From Dyella_B jejuensis (GTDB lineage Bacteria; Pseudomonadota; Gammaproteobacteria; Xanthomonadales; Rhodanobacteraceae), in contig NZ_JADIKJ010000007.1 of assembly GCF_044904675.1 (NCBI RefSeq), forward strand, positions 77,398 through 141,397: a DNA stretch of 64,000 bases, read 5' to 3'. Made by a program: the position numbers and the translations under genes. Positions 43,794 to 52,739 of the stretch are shown here, in pieces. The notes under the pieces are model-generated. The model ran no database searches. It was not told where the DNA came from and worked only from the letters and a program-made list of their open reading frames with translations. The stretch's first letter is position 1. Every line of letters starts with the position of its first letter.

Positions 43794-44028
43794 GATTTGC
43801 AACACGGTGAGTGGTGGTGTGGTTTGGCTTGCTTAAATCTATCCGGCGTCTTGGTGGGGATCGCTCCCCGCGCCACGATGAGAGTCGCGCCTGTCGGTCC
43901 TTAAAAAGCCCTCGGCCTCATGGGCCAATTTTGCTGTCAGGTTGTCCGTCAGGCCGGTGTGCCGTTCACGCCATCACGTTTCCGTCGTCGCAAAACCAGG
44001 TGGGTTAAAGGTCTTCGGCGGGGTCCTG
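43794..44028 (-). ncRNA. candidate bridge/seekRNA region of the IS110-type element
   Basis: 235 bp between the transposase stop and the inverted repeat, with no reading frame of note and GC-rich inverted stretches such as GGGGATCGCTCCCC (43857-43870). In IS1111-group elements the target-guiding RNA is encoded downstream of the transposase (published work on bridge RNAs/seekRNAs). The position and length fit; loops and guides were not resolved by eye. Confidence 0.45.
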
Positions 44029-45051
44029 TCAGGCTGGCAGGACACCCGCCTCGAAGGTGGTGTGCTGTCGGGCCAGTGCCCACGCCATGCGTGCCATCTT
44101 GTTGGCCAGCGCACAGGCCACCACATTGGAGTGGCGTCGGTTTAGCAAGGTGCGTACCCAGTCAGCCAGCGGGCCTCGCTGGCGATCCAGTCGCTGCATG
44201 TAAGCGCGGGCACACTGCACCAGCAACCGTCGGGTGTTCTTGTCGCCCCGCTTGCTGATGCCCAAGAGGTTGGCTCTACCACCGGTGCTGTACTGCCGTG
44301 GCACTAGGCCGAGCGAGGCGGCGAAGTCCCGGCTGCACCGATAAGGTTGACCATCGCCCATCTCGGCTGCCAACACACTGGCCGTGATCGGCCCCAAGCC
44401 CGGGATCGTGAGCAGGCGTTGCCCCAGATCATCCCCGGCCAACTGGCGGCTCAGTTCCTTCTCGATCGCCTGGATCTGTTCGCTCAGGTAGCCGTAGTGC
44501 GCGTGCAGACGCTCCAGCACCTGCACCATCGCCGGTGGCAAGTCCTCATGCTCGGCGAGCACGGGGGAAAGACGACGGATCACGGCCTGTCCGATGGGCA
44601 GGCTGATGCCAAACTCCAGCAGGAAGCCGTGCATCTGGTTGATCGTCTTCGTGCGGTCGCGGATCAGTGACTCGCGCACACGATGCAAGGCCGAGAGGCT
44701 TTGCTGGGTGATCGTTTTGGGTGACACGAAGCGCATGGATGGCCGTGAGGCGGCTTCGCAGATCGCCTCGGCATCGACGAAGTCGTTCTTGTTGCCCTTC
44801 ACGAACGGGCGCACGAACTGTGGGGAAATCAGCTTCACCTGGTGACCCAAGGTGGAGAGCCGGCGGGCCAGATGGTGGGCCCCGGCGCAGGCTTCCATCA
44901 CCACCGTGCAAGCGTGGAAAGTCGCCAGAAACTCGATCATTGACTTGCGACTGAACTTCTTCCGGAACACCGCTTTGCCGTGCCGATCCTGACCATGCAG
45001 GTGGAACGTATGCTTGCCCAGGTCAATGCCGATCAACGTGACGTTTTGCAT
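44029..45051 (-). CDS. IS110-family transposase
   Basis: A 340-residue recombinase. The N-terminal RuvC-like DEDD domain has IGIDLGKHTFHLHGQD, VVMEACAGAHHLARR and KNDFVDAEAICEAA. A coiled-coil middle follows, then the C-terminal Tnp20 domain with LLTIPGLGPITASVLAAEMG and FAASLGLVPRQYSTGGRANL. The catalytic Ser of this domain lies in the last part. The start at 45051 (MQNVTLIGIDLG) is the family's; a longer frame to 45078 is possible. No frameshift or internal stop, so it may be active. Confidence 0.93.
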   Translation of the reverse strand: MQNVTLIGIDLGKHTFHLHGQDRHGKAVFRKKFSRKSMIEFLATFHACTVVMEACAGAHHLARRLSTLGHQVKLISPQFVRPFVKGNKNDFVDAEAICEAASRPSMRFVSPKTITQQSLSALHRVRESLIRDRTKTINQMHGFLLEFGISLPIGQAVIRRLSPVLAEHEDLPPAMVQVLERLHAHYGYLSEQIQAIEKELSRQLAGDDLGQRLLTIPGLGPITASVLAAEMGDGQPYRCSRDFAASLGLVPRQYSTGGRANLLGISKRGDKNTRRLLVQCARAYMQRLDRQRGPLADWVRTLLNRRHSNVVACALANKMARMAWALARQHTTFEAGVLPA

Positions 45052-45155
45052 GAGCGTGGCCTCCTTGAAAAACTTCACCCTACCTCGATGCCCGAGATAG
45101 GGTGGGGAGGGACCATCTCATTAAGCCCCTTATTTCAGGGACTTAATCGCATTAC

Positions 45156-45245
45156 TGGCGGAGAGAGTGGGATTCGAACCCACGGTAGGCTTGCACCTAC
45201 GGCAGTTTTCAAGACTGCTGCCTTAAACCACTCGGCCATCTCTCC
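45156..45245 (-). tRNA. tRNA-Ser, anticodon UGA
   Basis: 90 nt on the minus strand including the encoded CCA (45158-45156). The acceptor is GGAGAGA with TCTCTCC, the anticodon arm GCAGT-CTTGAAA-ACTGC (anticodon TGA), a long variable arm, and T-arm GGGTTCGAATCCC. Its 3' end faces the island at 38.9-45.1 kb. Confidence 0.96.
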
Positions 45246-45373
45246 GTTGTCTTTTTGCGAGGTGCACTTTATGTGCACTACGGCAGTTTGATACGGACCT
45301 CCTGCCCTGCTTCTCGTGCCACGGCCTCGCCGATGGTTGTTGGCGCTGCCCTCTCGCGAGGGCGACAATCCTA

Positions 45374-45751
45374 TCAGGAACCGCGCACGCGCGGACCAGC
45401 CGTGCCTTTGCGGGAGAGTGCGGCCAGTGCCCATACCATGATGATTACCGGTATCAGGCCGCCCAATAGCGGGAACAGCATGACCGGCTGGCGCAGCACC
45501 ATCGGCAGCAGTTGCGTGCCAGTAGCGAAGGCGATGATCCACAGCCGCCAGCTGCGGCGCCGGCGGGCGATCCAGAAGCTGGCCACCACTAACGCCAGGG
45601 CGATGCTGCTGAGCACCAGGTCGAGCGTGGGCAATATCCACACGCTGGCAAAGCCCAGGCGCGTGCCGATGACCGAAGCGAGCACGAACATCAGGAAATA
45701 GCTGGTGTAGAACTCCACCTTGTCCCAGGACGTGCGCGCTATCGTGTTCAT
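45374..45751 (-). CDS. four-helix membrane protein, unknown function
   Basis: A 125-residue protein with about four transmembrane segments (FYTSYFLMFVLASVIGTRLG, ILPTLDLVLSSIALALVVAS, WRLWIIAFATGTQLLPMVL, LFPLLGGLIPVIIMVWALAA). A basic loop ARRRRSWR follows the second. Its ATG overlaps the serS stop (ATGA), so it is coupled to serS. Not recognised as a known family. Confidence 0.7.
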   Translation of the reverse strand: MNTIARTSWDKVEFYTSYFLMFVLASVIGTRLGFASVWILPTLDLVLSSIALALVVASFWIARRRRSWRLWIIAFATGTQLLPMVLRQPVMLFPLLGGLIPVIIMVWALAALSRKGTAGPRVRGS

Positions 45752-47028
45752 GCAATTTTCTCCGCGCTGGCCATGTAGGGACGAAGGGCTTCCGGCACGG
45801 TAATCGAGCCGTCGGCATTCTGGTAGTTTTCCATCACCGCGATCATGGTGCGCCCCACGGCAAGGCCCGAACCGTTGAGCGTATGCACCAGCTCCGGCTT
45901 GTTGGTCTCGGGATGGCGCACACGCGCCTGCAGGCGGCGTGACTGGAAATCCTCGCAGTTGGAGCAACTGGAGATTTCGCGGTAGGTCTGCTGGCTGGGC
46001 AGCCATACCTCCAGGTCATAGGTCTTGCTGGATTGGAAGCCCATGTCGCCGGTGCACAGCAGCAGCTTGCGGTATGGCAGGCCCAGCTTCTGCAGCACTT
46101 TTTCGGCGTGGCCGACCATTTCCTCCAGTTGCGCGTAGGAATCGCCTGCCCGCGCAACCTGCACCATTTCGACCTTTTCGAACTGATGCTGCCGGATCAT
46201 GCCGCGCACATCGCGGCCATAGCTGCCCGCTTCCGCCCGGAAGCAAAGCGAATGCGCGGCAAGGCGCAGCGGCAAGGCATCGGCGTCCTGGATGGTGTCG
46301 CGCACGAGATTGGTGAGCGAGACTTCGGCCGTGGGAATCAGATAGCGACGCGAATCGCCCACCTGGGTCGCAAACAGGTCTTCCTCAAACTTTGGCAGCT
46401 GGGTAGTACCGAACATCGAATCGCTGTTGACCAGCACGGGTACGTTGCATTCCAGGTAACCGTGTTCGCGTGTGTGCAGGTCGATCATGAATTGCCCGAG
46501 CGCACGATGCAGCTGGGCAAGCTGGCCGCGCATGACGGTGAAGCGCGCGCCGGAAAGCTTGGCTCCGGCTTCGCCATCCAGCCAGCCATGGCGCTCGCCC
46601 AGGTCGACGTGATCCTTCACGTCGAAATCGAAGCTGCGCGGCGTGCCCCAGCGGCTGATTTCACGGTTATCGGATTCGTCCTTGCCGACCGGTACCGATT
46701 CGTGCGGGATATTGGGGATCAACAGCGCGATATCGGAAAGTTTGGCCTGCACGTCCGCCAGTGCCAATTCGTTCGCCTTGAGCTTGTCGCCGATGCCGGC
46801 CACTTCCGCCATCAACGCGGCGACATCCTCACCCTTGGCCTTGGCCTGGCCGATGGCTTTGGAGCGGGTATTGCGCAGGTTCTGTAATTCCTGCGTCTCG
46901 GTGGACAGCTGCTTGCGTCGGCTTTCCAGCGCCTCCACCGCGCCCACGTCAAGCGTGAAGCCTCGGGTTTCCTTCAGCCGCGCGGCGGTTTCAGCCAGGC
47001 GCGAACGCAGCAATGCGGGGTCCAGCAT
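45748..47028 (-). CDS. serS: seryl-tRNA synthetase
   Basis: Charges tRNA-Ser (and tRNA-Sec). The 426-residue protein starts MLDPALLRSRLAETAARLKE and has the long N-terminal coiled-coil arm (about 30-105). The class II core follows: motif 2 region CFRAEAGSYGRDVRGMIRQHQF and motif 3 near LNGSGLAVGRTMIAVMENYQ. The start at 47028 is the family's; the longer frame upstream is spurious. It lies downstream of rarA in the conserved lolA-rarA-serS order; a serine tRNA gene happens to be nearby. Confidence 0.97.
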   Translation of the reverse strand: MLDPALLRSRLAETAARLKETRGFTLDVGAVEALESRRKQLSTETQELQNLRNTRSKAIGQAKAKGEDVAALMAEVAGIGDKLKANELALADVQAKLSDIALLIPNIPHESVPVGKDESDNREISRWGTPRSFDFDVKDHVDLGERHGWLDGEAGAKLSGARFTVMRGQLAQLHRALGQFMIDLHTREHGYLECNVPVLVNSDSMFGTTQLPKFEEDLFATQVGDSRRYLIPTAEVSLTNLVRDTIQDADALPLRLAAHSLCFRAEAGSYGRDVRGMIRQHQFEKVEMVQVARAGDSYAQLEEMVGHAEKVLQKLGLPYRKLLLCTGDMGFQSSKTYDLEVWLPSQQTYREISSCSNCEDFQSRRLQARVRHPETNKPELVHTLNGSGLAVGRTMIAVMENYQNADGSITVPEALRPYMASAEKIA

Positions 47029-47277
47029 GTCGAAGTCCAGAAAGTATGGCCAGAGCGAGCGATTATCGCCGTGCGGCAGCCATGGTCGCAACGCGGCACG
47101 CTGGCATGGCGTGACGGGGATCGGCGTTCCATGGGCAGAGGCCGCCGACTTTGGCTCTGCCAGCCGATGCGTCGCAAAGCCAAACGCAGGCGAGCCTGGC
47201 ATGAATGGGGGCGCGAACAAGTTCGAAAGCCCATCGGTCGCGCGCTGGCGGGGGGTATCGGCCTGTCCGCGTCGGGC

Positions 47278-48618
47278 TTATTTACCGCGCGCCTGCCGGC
47301 GGGCTTCGCGCAGGGCTTGCAGCTTTTCGCGCAATTTCAATTCCAGCCCACGCGCTACCGGTTGGTAGAACTCCGTGCCGGCCAAGGCGTCCGGCAGACA
47401 TTGCTGGTCGAGCGCGACGCCGCCTTCCAGGTCGTGATCGTATTGATAGCCTTTGCCGTAGCCCAGGCCCTTCATCAACCGGGTCGGCGCGTTACGCAAA
47501 TGCAGGGGCACTTCCAGCGTGCCGGTCTGGCCGACCACGGCCCGCGCCTGGTTGTAAGCCGCGTAGGCGGCATTGCTCTTGGGCGCGATCGCCAGCCAGA
47601 TCGCCAGCTGCGCCAGTCCCAATTCGCCCTCCGGGCTGCCGAGCCGTTCGTAGGTATCCCATGCATCCAGCGCCATGCGCCATGCGCGCGGCTCGGCCAG
47701 GCCGACGTCTTCCACCGCCATGCGCGTCATGCGGCGTGCCAGGTACAGCGGATCGCAGCCGCCATCGAGCATGCGCACCAGCCAATACACCGCCGCATCC
47801 GGGTCGGACGAACGCACCGATTTGTGCAAGGCTGAGATCTGGTCGTAGAACTGTTCGCCGCCCTTGTCGAAGCGGCGCGTGCGATCGGCCAGTACCTGTT
47901 CGAGCGTGGCGTTGTCGATCACCTTGCCGTCGGCCAGCTCGGCGGCGATCTCCAGCAGGGTCAAGGCCCGGCGCACATCGCCGTCGGCCGCCTGTGCAAT
48001 CAGGCGCAGCGCGGATTCGGCCACGTCGAGCTGTAACGCGCCCAGCCCCCGTTCGGTATCGGCAAGCGCGCGCTGCAGGGCGGCGACAATGTCATCCACC
48101 GAAACGGCATCGAGCACGTGCACGCGGCAGCGCGACAACAATGCCGAATTGAGTTCGAAGGAGGGGTTCTCGGTGGTAGCGCCGATAAAGATGATCACGC
48201 CGCGTTCGATGTGCGGCAGGAAGGCATCCTGCTGCGCCTTGTTGAAGCGATGCACTTCGTCCACGAACAGCAAGGTGCGCCGGCCTTGCGAGAAATTGAC
48301 CTCGGCCTCGGCCAATGCCTTGCGCACATCGGGCAGGCCCGACAGTACCGCCGAGATGGCGCGGAAGTCCGCGTCGGCGTAGCGCGCCACCAGCAGTGCC
48401 AGCGTAGTCTTGCCACAGCCCGGAGGCCCCCACAGCACCATCGAGTGCACGCGCCCGGCTCCCAGCGCACGCCGCAATGCCTTGCCTGGCGCGAGCAGCC
48501 GCTGCTGGCCGACGATCTCCTCGAGGCTGCGCGGACGCATGCGCTCGGCAAGCGGCTTGAGTTCTTCTGCCTCGGTCGCGAACAGGTGGGGAGCGTTATG
48601 CGGGGCGCGTCGATCCAT
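47278..48618 (-). CDS. rarA: replication-associated recombination ATPase RarA
   Basis: AAA+ ATPase (MgsA/RarA, yeast Mgs1 and human WRNIP1 relatives) acting at stalled replication forks. At 446 residues it matches the E. coli length. Walker A GPPGCGKTT (about 55-63), Walker B LLFVDEVHRF, sensor 1 GATTENPSF, and the C-terminal tetramerisation part RRMTRMAVEDVGLAEPRA are visible. The ATG at 48618 (MDRRAPHNAPHL) is preferred; upstream ATGs exist without good ribosome sites. Confidence 0.96.
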   Translation of the reverse strand: MDRRAPHNAPHLFATEAEELKPLAERMRPRSLEEIVGQQRLLAPGKALRRALGAGRVHSMVLWGPPGCGKTTLALLVARYADADFRAISAVLSGLPDVRKALAEAEVNFSQGRRTLLFVDEVHRFNKAQQDAFLPHIERGVIIFIGATTENPSFELNSALLSRCRVHVLDAVSVDDIVAALQRALADTERGLGALQLDVAESALRLIAQAADGDVRRALTLLEIAAELADGKVIDNATLEQVLADRTRRFDKGGEQFYDQISALHKSVRSSDPDAAVYWLVRMLDGGCDPLYLARRMTRMAVEDVGLAEPRAWRMALDAWDTYERLGSPEGELGLAQLAIWLAIAPKSNAAYAAYNQARAVVGQTGTLEVPLHLRNAPTRLMKGLGYGKGYQYDHDLEGGVALDQQCLPDALAGTEFYQPVARGLELKLREKLQALREARRQARGK

Positions 48619-48689
48619 GGACAGATGATAGGCCATCCGGCGTGGATGGTTCCTCACGCGCCGCATGCCCCGCCCGCCTGATGTGGGCG

Positions 48690-49361
48690 TTAATCGTACT
48701 GGCGCAGGAAGACGTGCCGATAAACGGCATAACCGAGGCCGACGGCGCCGATGAGTGCGGCGGGAACCAGCAATACGCGCTCCTGGATGCATGCGAATCC
48801 CCACGCACCCAACACCGCGCCGAGAATGAAATGTCCGGCGACCAGCAGGCATACGTGGATGCGCAGCATGTCCACCGGCAGGCCGCGCAGGCGTTGGCCT
48901 AAATAGATGCCCAGGTCCGTGAAAATGCCTGAGAGATGCGTGGTGCGCAATGTCGCGCCGCTGTAGGTCGTGACCATGGCGTTTTGCAGGCCGCACGCCG
49001 CCGAAGCAAGGTACAGGCCGAGGTCGTCAGCATCGCGAATCAAGGGCGTGGCGGCGAACAGGACTAGCGATTCGAGTATCAGCACCACGCCATATCGCCG
49101 CCCTAATTGCAGCGTCCCCTGCTTCACGATGAAACCGCTGACCATCGCGCCGACCAGGTACGATACGATCACCAGCCCCCAATGCAGCAGGTCTGTGTTA
49201 TCGCCAGCAGCCAAGGCGATGCCGAACTCCGTGCTGGTTCCGGTCAGGTGGCTAATGGGTTCATGCCGGAAGCACAAGTAACCGACCGCATTGATGCAAC
49301 CGGCCACCAGCGCCAGCAGGCCACCACCTACCCAAGCCCAGCGCGGCAGCTGGCGAATCAT
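48690..49361 (-). CDS. DUF1275 (YoaK-like) membrane protein
   Basis: A 223-residue protein with six to seven helices. The N-terminus WVGGGLLALVAGCINAVGYL is the DUF1275 signature (G-x-x-D/N-A-x-x-Y), then HLTGTSTEFG, SGFIVKQGTLQLGRRYG and LQNAMVTTYSGATLRTTHLS, all family marks. Function unknown. It is inserted between lolA and rarA, which are adjacent in many gammaproteobacteria. Confidence 0.9.
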   Translation of the reverse strand: MIRQLPRWAWVGGGLLALVAGCINAVGYLCFRHEPISHLTGTSTEFGIALAAGDNTDLLHWGLVIVSYLVGAMVSGFIVKQGTLQLGRRYGVVLILESLVLFAATPLIRDADDLGLYLASAACGLQNAMVTTYSGATLRTTHLSGIFTDLGIYLGQRLRGLPVDMLRIHVCLLVAGHFILGAVLGAWGFACIQERVLLVPAALIGAVGLGYAVYRHVFLRQYD

Positions 49362-49370
49362 GCGATGCGG

Positions 49371-50033
49371 TCAGTTTTTGAGCGGCTGGGTGCTGATGAC
49401 CGGCAGGTCGCCGATCACATCCGCCCCCTTGGGCGGCGTGAAATTGAAATCCTGCGGCGGCAAGTCCGGATTGCGCTGCCAATTCGAAAAGCGCATGTCG
49501 GTGGTGGAGCCGATCTGGTCCTTGAACTGCATCCGTGCCAGGCCATTGGCGTCGAAGCCAAGATCGGCATAGCTGAGCTGCGCATCGTTCGACTTGGAGG
49601 TAAGACGCATCCAGAGCAGGCCATCGCGCTCGCCTTGCTCGGTAACGCTGAAATCCCGGTCCAATTGCGAGAGGTCGGTAAGCACGGTAAGCGGGCTATG
49701 CGCCTCTTCCGTATCCTGCTTGCGCACGGTGACCTGTTCGAGGTCCGGGTCATACATCCAGACGCGGCTGCCGTCGGCGACGATCGTCTGCTTGTAGGGC
49801 TTCAAGGTATCCCAGCGGAATTGGCGCGGCGCCTGCAAGGCCAGCGTGCCGCTGGTCGCGATCACCTTGCCGTCGGGGTTGGTGAGCGTCTGGGAGAAAT
49901 CACCGGACAGCGCGTGCAAGCCCTTTGCGAAAGCGTCCAGCCGCGCCCGCGCCGGACCAACGGCCGCCTGCGCCGCGCCCATCAGGGACAACACGAGGCA
50001 GGCTGCGAAAGCGATGAAGCGAAGGCGTTTCAT
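49371..50033 (-). CDS. lolA: outer-membrane lipoprotein carrier protein LolA
   Basis: Periplasmic chaperone that takes lipoproteins from LolCDE to LolB. The 220-residue precursor has a signal peptide (MKRLRFIAFAACLVLSLMGA, cut after AQA) and the LolA core: GDFSQTLTNPDG, SGTLALQAPRQFRWD, VWMYDPDLEQVTVRK, and C-terminal DFNFTPPKGADVI. CAGGAAC lies just before the ATG at 50033. ftsK lies upstream on the same strand, as in E. coli. Confidence 0.96.
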   Translation of the reverse strand: MKRLRFIAFAACLVLSLMGAAQAAVGPARARLDAFAKGLHALSGDFSQTLTNPDGKVIATSGTLALQAPRQFRWDTLKPYKQTIVADGSRVWMYDPDLEQVTVRKQDTEEAHSPLTVLTDLSQLDRDFSVTEQGERDGLLWMRLTSKSNDAQLSYADLGFDANGLARMQFKDQIGSTTDMRFSNWQRNPDLPPQDFNFTPPKGADVIGDLPVISTQPLKN

Positions 50034-50139
50034 GGTTCCTGTTCCTGATGGGGATGAGTGGCGCAATAGTGGACAGAGGATGGTGAATCGCCACGGAGCG
50101 CGATCTCTCCGGCCTCCCCCGCGATGCACGAGGGCTTGC

Positions 50140-52419
50140 CTACTTCGGCGGCGGCGGCGCCAGCACTTCGCGGTTGCCGTTGTGCTGGGGCCCGCTCACC
50201 ACGCCATCCTGCTCCATTTGCTCGATCAAGCGGGCGGCGCGGTTGTAGCCGATGCGCAAATGGCGTTGCACGCCCGAGATCGACGCGCGCCGCGTCTCGG
50301 TGACGATGCGCACGGCGCGGTCATACAGCTGAGCGTCGGCATCGCCGCCTTCCTCGCCTTCCTGCGGCAGGCCGGCGTCGTTGATGAACTTGCCATCGCT
50401 GGTGGCCTGCACTTCTTCCAGCACGCCCTCGATGTACTGCGGCGCGCCTTGCGCACGCAGCCAGTTGACCACGTTGTGGACCTCATGATCGTCGACGAAA
50501 GCGCCGTGCACACGCTCGGGCGTGGCCGTACCGGGCGGCAGGTAGAGCATGTCGCCATGTCCAAGCAGGGTCTCGGCGCCGGATTGATCGAGAATCGTGC
50601 GCGAGTCGATCTTGCTCGACACCTGGAAAGCAATGCGGGTGGGAATATTGGCCTTGATCAGGCCGGTGATCACATCCACCGACGGACGCTGCGTCGCCAG
50701 CACCAGATGCACGCCGGCGGCACGCGCCTTTTGCGCGAGGCGCGCGATCAGCTCCTCCACCTTCTTGCCGACGATCATCATCATGTCGGCGAACTCGTCG
50801 ATGATCACGACGATGTACGGCAGCGGCTCCAACGGCTCGGCGGCCAGGTTCGGCATTTCTGGATTGGGGCGGAACAACGGGTCCAGCAGCGGCTGGCCGG
50901 CGTTCTCGGCGTCCTTCACCTTCTTGTTGAAGCCGGCCAGGTTACGCACGCCTACCGCGGCCATCAGCTTGTAGCGGCGCTCCATTTCCGCCACGCACCA
51001 GCGCAGCGCGTTGGCCGCTTCCTTCATGTCCGTGACCACCGGCGCCAGCAAATGCGGAATGCCTTCGTAGACCGAAAGCTCCAGCATCTTCGGGTCGATC
51101 ATGATCATGCGCACGTCTTTCGGGCTGGCCTTGTACAACAGGCTCAGCACCATCGCGTTCACCGCGACCGACTTACCCGAACCGGTAGTGCCGGCCACCA
51201 GCAGATGCGGCATCTTGCCCAGATCGACCACCACCGGCTTGCCGCCGATATCCTTGCCCAGCGCCAGCGCCAGCGGCGATTTCTGCTGGTCGTATTTGTC
51301 GGAGCGCAGGATTTCCGAGAGGTAGACGATCTGCTTCTTGGCGTTGGGGATTTCCAGGCCGATCACGTTCTTGCCTGGAATCACGTCGACCACGCGCACG
51401 CTGACCACCGACAGGCCGCGCGCGATGTCCTTGTCCAGGCTCGACACCTGGCTGCCGCGCACGCCGGCGGCCGGTTCCAGCTCGAAGCGAGTAATCACCG
51501 GGCCGGGATAGACGCCGACCACCTTGGCCTCGATCCGGAAATCCTTGAGCTTGAGCTCCACCTGGCGCGACAGCACTTCCAGCGTTTCTTCCGAGTAGCC
51601 GGGGCCCTGCTCCGGGGCTTCGTCCAGCAACGACAACGGCGGCAGCTCGCCCGGCTGGGCCGCGCCGACGAACAGCGGAATCTGTGTTTCCACGCGCGCG
51701 CGCTCGCTTTTCACCACCGGCGCGGCCGGCGCCTCGATGCGCACCGGCTCGCGCTTGGCCTGCTTGATCGCCTCGGTTTTCTTCACCACTTCGCGCTCGG
51801 CGCGGGCCTGGTGCGCGGCGATCACTTCCGGCGCCTCGCGCAGCTTGCCGCCGAACCAGGAGGCCAGCCGCAACACGCCCTGCCCGGTGAGATCCATCAA
51901 TTTGAACCACGAAAGACCCGTCGCCAGCGTCACCGCGATCAGGAACACCGCCAGCAGCAGCAACGGAGCGCCTTTGTCCCCGAACGCACGCAGCAAACCG
52001 TGGCCGACCGCGTGGCCGATCACGCCGCCAGCGCCCTCGGGGCCCATGCTGCTATCGGGAAAATTCAGCCAGCACAGGCCGGGCATGGTGATGAAGAAGA
52101 ATACCGAGCCGATCAGGCGCAGCGACGGCTCCCACGGCTGCACGCTGCGCACGCCATGGTTGCGCAGCACCTGTACGCCCAGGAACAGCAGCAGCAAGGG
52201 GAAAAAATACGCCACGCCGCCAAACAGGTAGCGCAGCAGATCGGCGATATAGGCGCCCACGGTGCCACCGAGATTGTGCACATGCGCGCTGGTATCGGCG
52301 TGCGACCAGCCCGGATCGGAGCCGTCGTAGCTGAGCAGGCAGACCAGCAGGTACAGCGCCAGCGGCAGCAGCAGCAAGGCACCCGCTTCGCGCAGGCGGC
52401 GCTTGACCTCTTCGCTCAT
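50140..52419 (-). CDS. ftsK: DNA translocase FtsK
   Basis: Septal DNA pump that clears and aligns chromosome ends for XerCD at dif. The 759-residue protein has four N-terminal membrane helices (about 10-190), a shortened linker, and the RecA-like motor with Walker A GTTGSGKS and Walker B YIVVIIDEFADMMM, then LATQRPSVDVITGLIKANIP. The C-terminal gamma winged helix ends ISGVQRHLRIGYNRAARLIE. The ATG at 52419 has GAAGG upstream; a GTG at 52464 in the same frame is an alternative. Confidence 0.95.
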   Translation of the reverse strand: MSEEVKRRLREAGALLLLPLALYLLVCLLSYDGSDPGWSHADTSAHVHNLGGTVGAYIADLLRYLFGGVAYFFPLLLLFLGVQVLRNHGVRSVQPWEPSLRLIGSVFFFITMPGLCWLNFPDSSMGPEGAGGVIGHAVGHGLLRAFGDKGAPLLLLAVFLIAVTLATGLSWFKLMDLTGQGVLRLASWFGGKLREAPEVIAAHQARAEREVVKKTEAIKQAKREPVRIEAPAAPVVKSERARVETQIPLFVGAAQPGELPPLSLLDEAPEQGPGYSEETLEVLSRQVELKLKDFRIEAKVVGVYPGPVITRFELEPAAGVRGSQVSSLDKDIARGLSVVSVRVVDVIPGKNVIGLEIPNAKKQIVYLSEILRSDKYDQQKSPLALALGKDIGGKPVVVDLGKMPHLLVAGTTGSGKSVAVNAMVLSLLYKASPKDVRMIMIDPKMLELSVYEGIPHLLAPVVTDMKEAANALRWCVAEMERRYKLMAAVGVRNLAGFNKKVKDAENAGQPLLDPLFRPNPEMPNLAAEPLEPLPYIVVIIDEFADMMMIVGKKVEELIARLAQKARAAGVHLVLATQRPSVDVITGLIKANIPTRIAFQVSSKIDSRTILDQSGAETLLGHGDMLYLPPGTATPERVHGAFVDDHEVHNVVNWLRAQGAPQYIEGVLEEVQATSDGKFINDAGLPQEGEEGGDADAQLYDRAVRIVTETRRASISGVQRHLRIGYNRAARLIEQMEQDGVVSGPQHNGNREVLAPPPPK

Positions 52420-52739
52420 GCCCGCCTTCGGCTTTTCTTTTCGAACGTTCGCGCTGCGCGCCACCGGGGTGTTTTTCCTTGCAGGTGCTGGATTTGGAAC
52501 AAAAGGATGCGCGGGGAGTGTAACAAGCGGCGGGCGGCCGATAGCGAGGGCGCAGGCACCTGGGCCTGCTTGCACGACGTGGCGGGCGCCCTCGCCGGGC
52601 GCCGCTCGTCCCTGGACGCCTTGAATAGACCTCGCGACTTCCCCATCCTTGCGGATTCCCGCAGCACTGCCGAAACCAGCGCCGCCATCATGGCGAACTA
52701 CCGTACAACATCGCCAGTAACTCCTTAAGGATTATAGCA
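52420..52739. other. divergent intergenic region ftsK-trxB
   Basis: 320 bp with no supported gene. It must carry the promoters of both genes; TTAAGGA just before 52740 is the trxB ribosome binding site. I saw no strong palindrome. Confidence 0.4.

Larger units (their letters stand above)
43781..45116 (-). mobile_element. IS110-family (IS1111-type) insertion sequence, apparently complete
   Basis: Inverted copies of ATGGTCCCTCCCC lie at 43781-43793 and 45104-45116, flanking one full-length transposase gene. Sub-terminal inverted repeats are typical of the IS1111 group of IS110, so the exact ends are probably a few bases outside. There is no target duplication I can see, as expected for the family. 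The right end lies 39 bp from the 3' end of tRNA-Ser. A long non-coding segment follows the transposase gene (43794-44028). Confidence 0.85.

Noticed and set aside
47029..47277. Possible regulatory leader (T-box-like) before serS
   Set aside because: No T-box motif, terminator or Ser-rich leader frame found; T-boxes are not expected in this group.
49846..52728. A 960-residue plus-strand open frame
   Set aside because: Antisense of lolA and ftsK; His/Arg-rich composition without any family motif.
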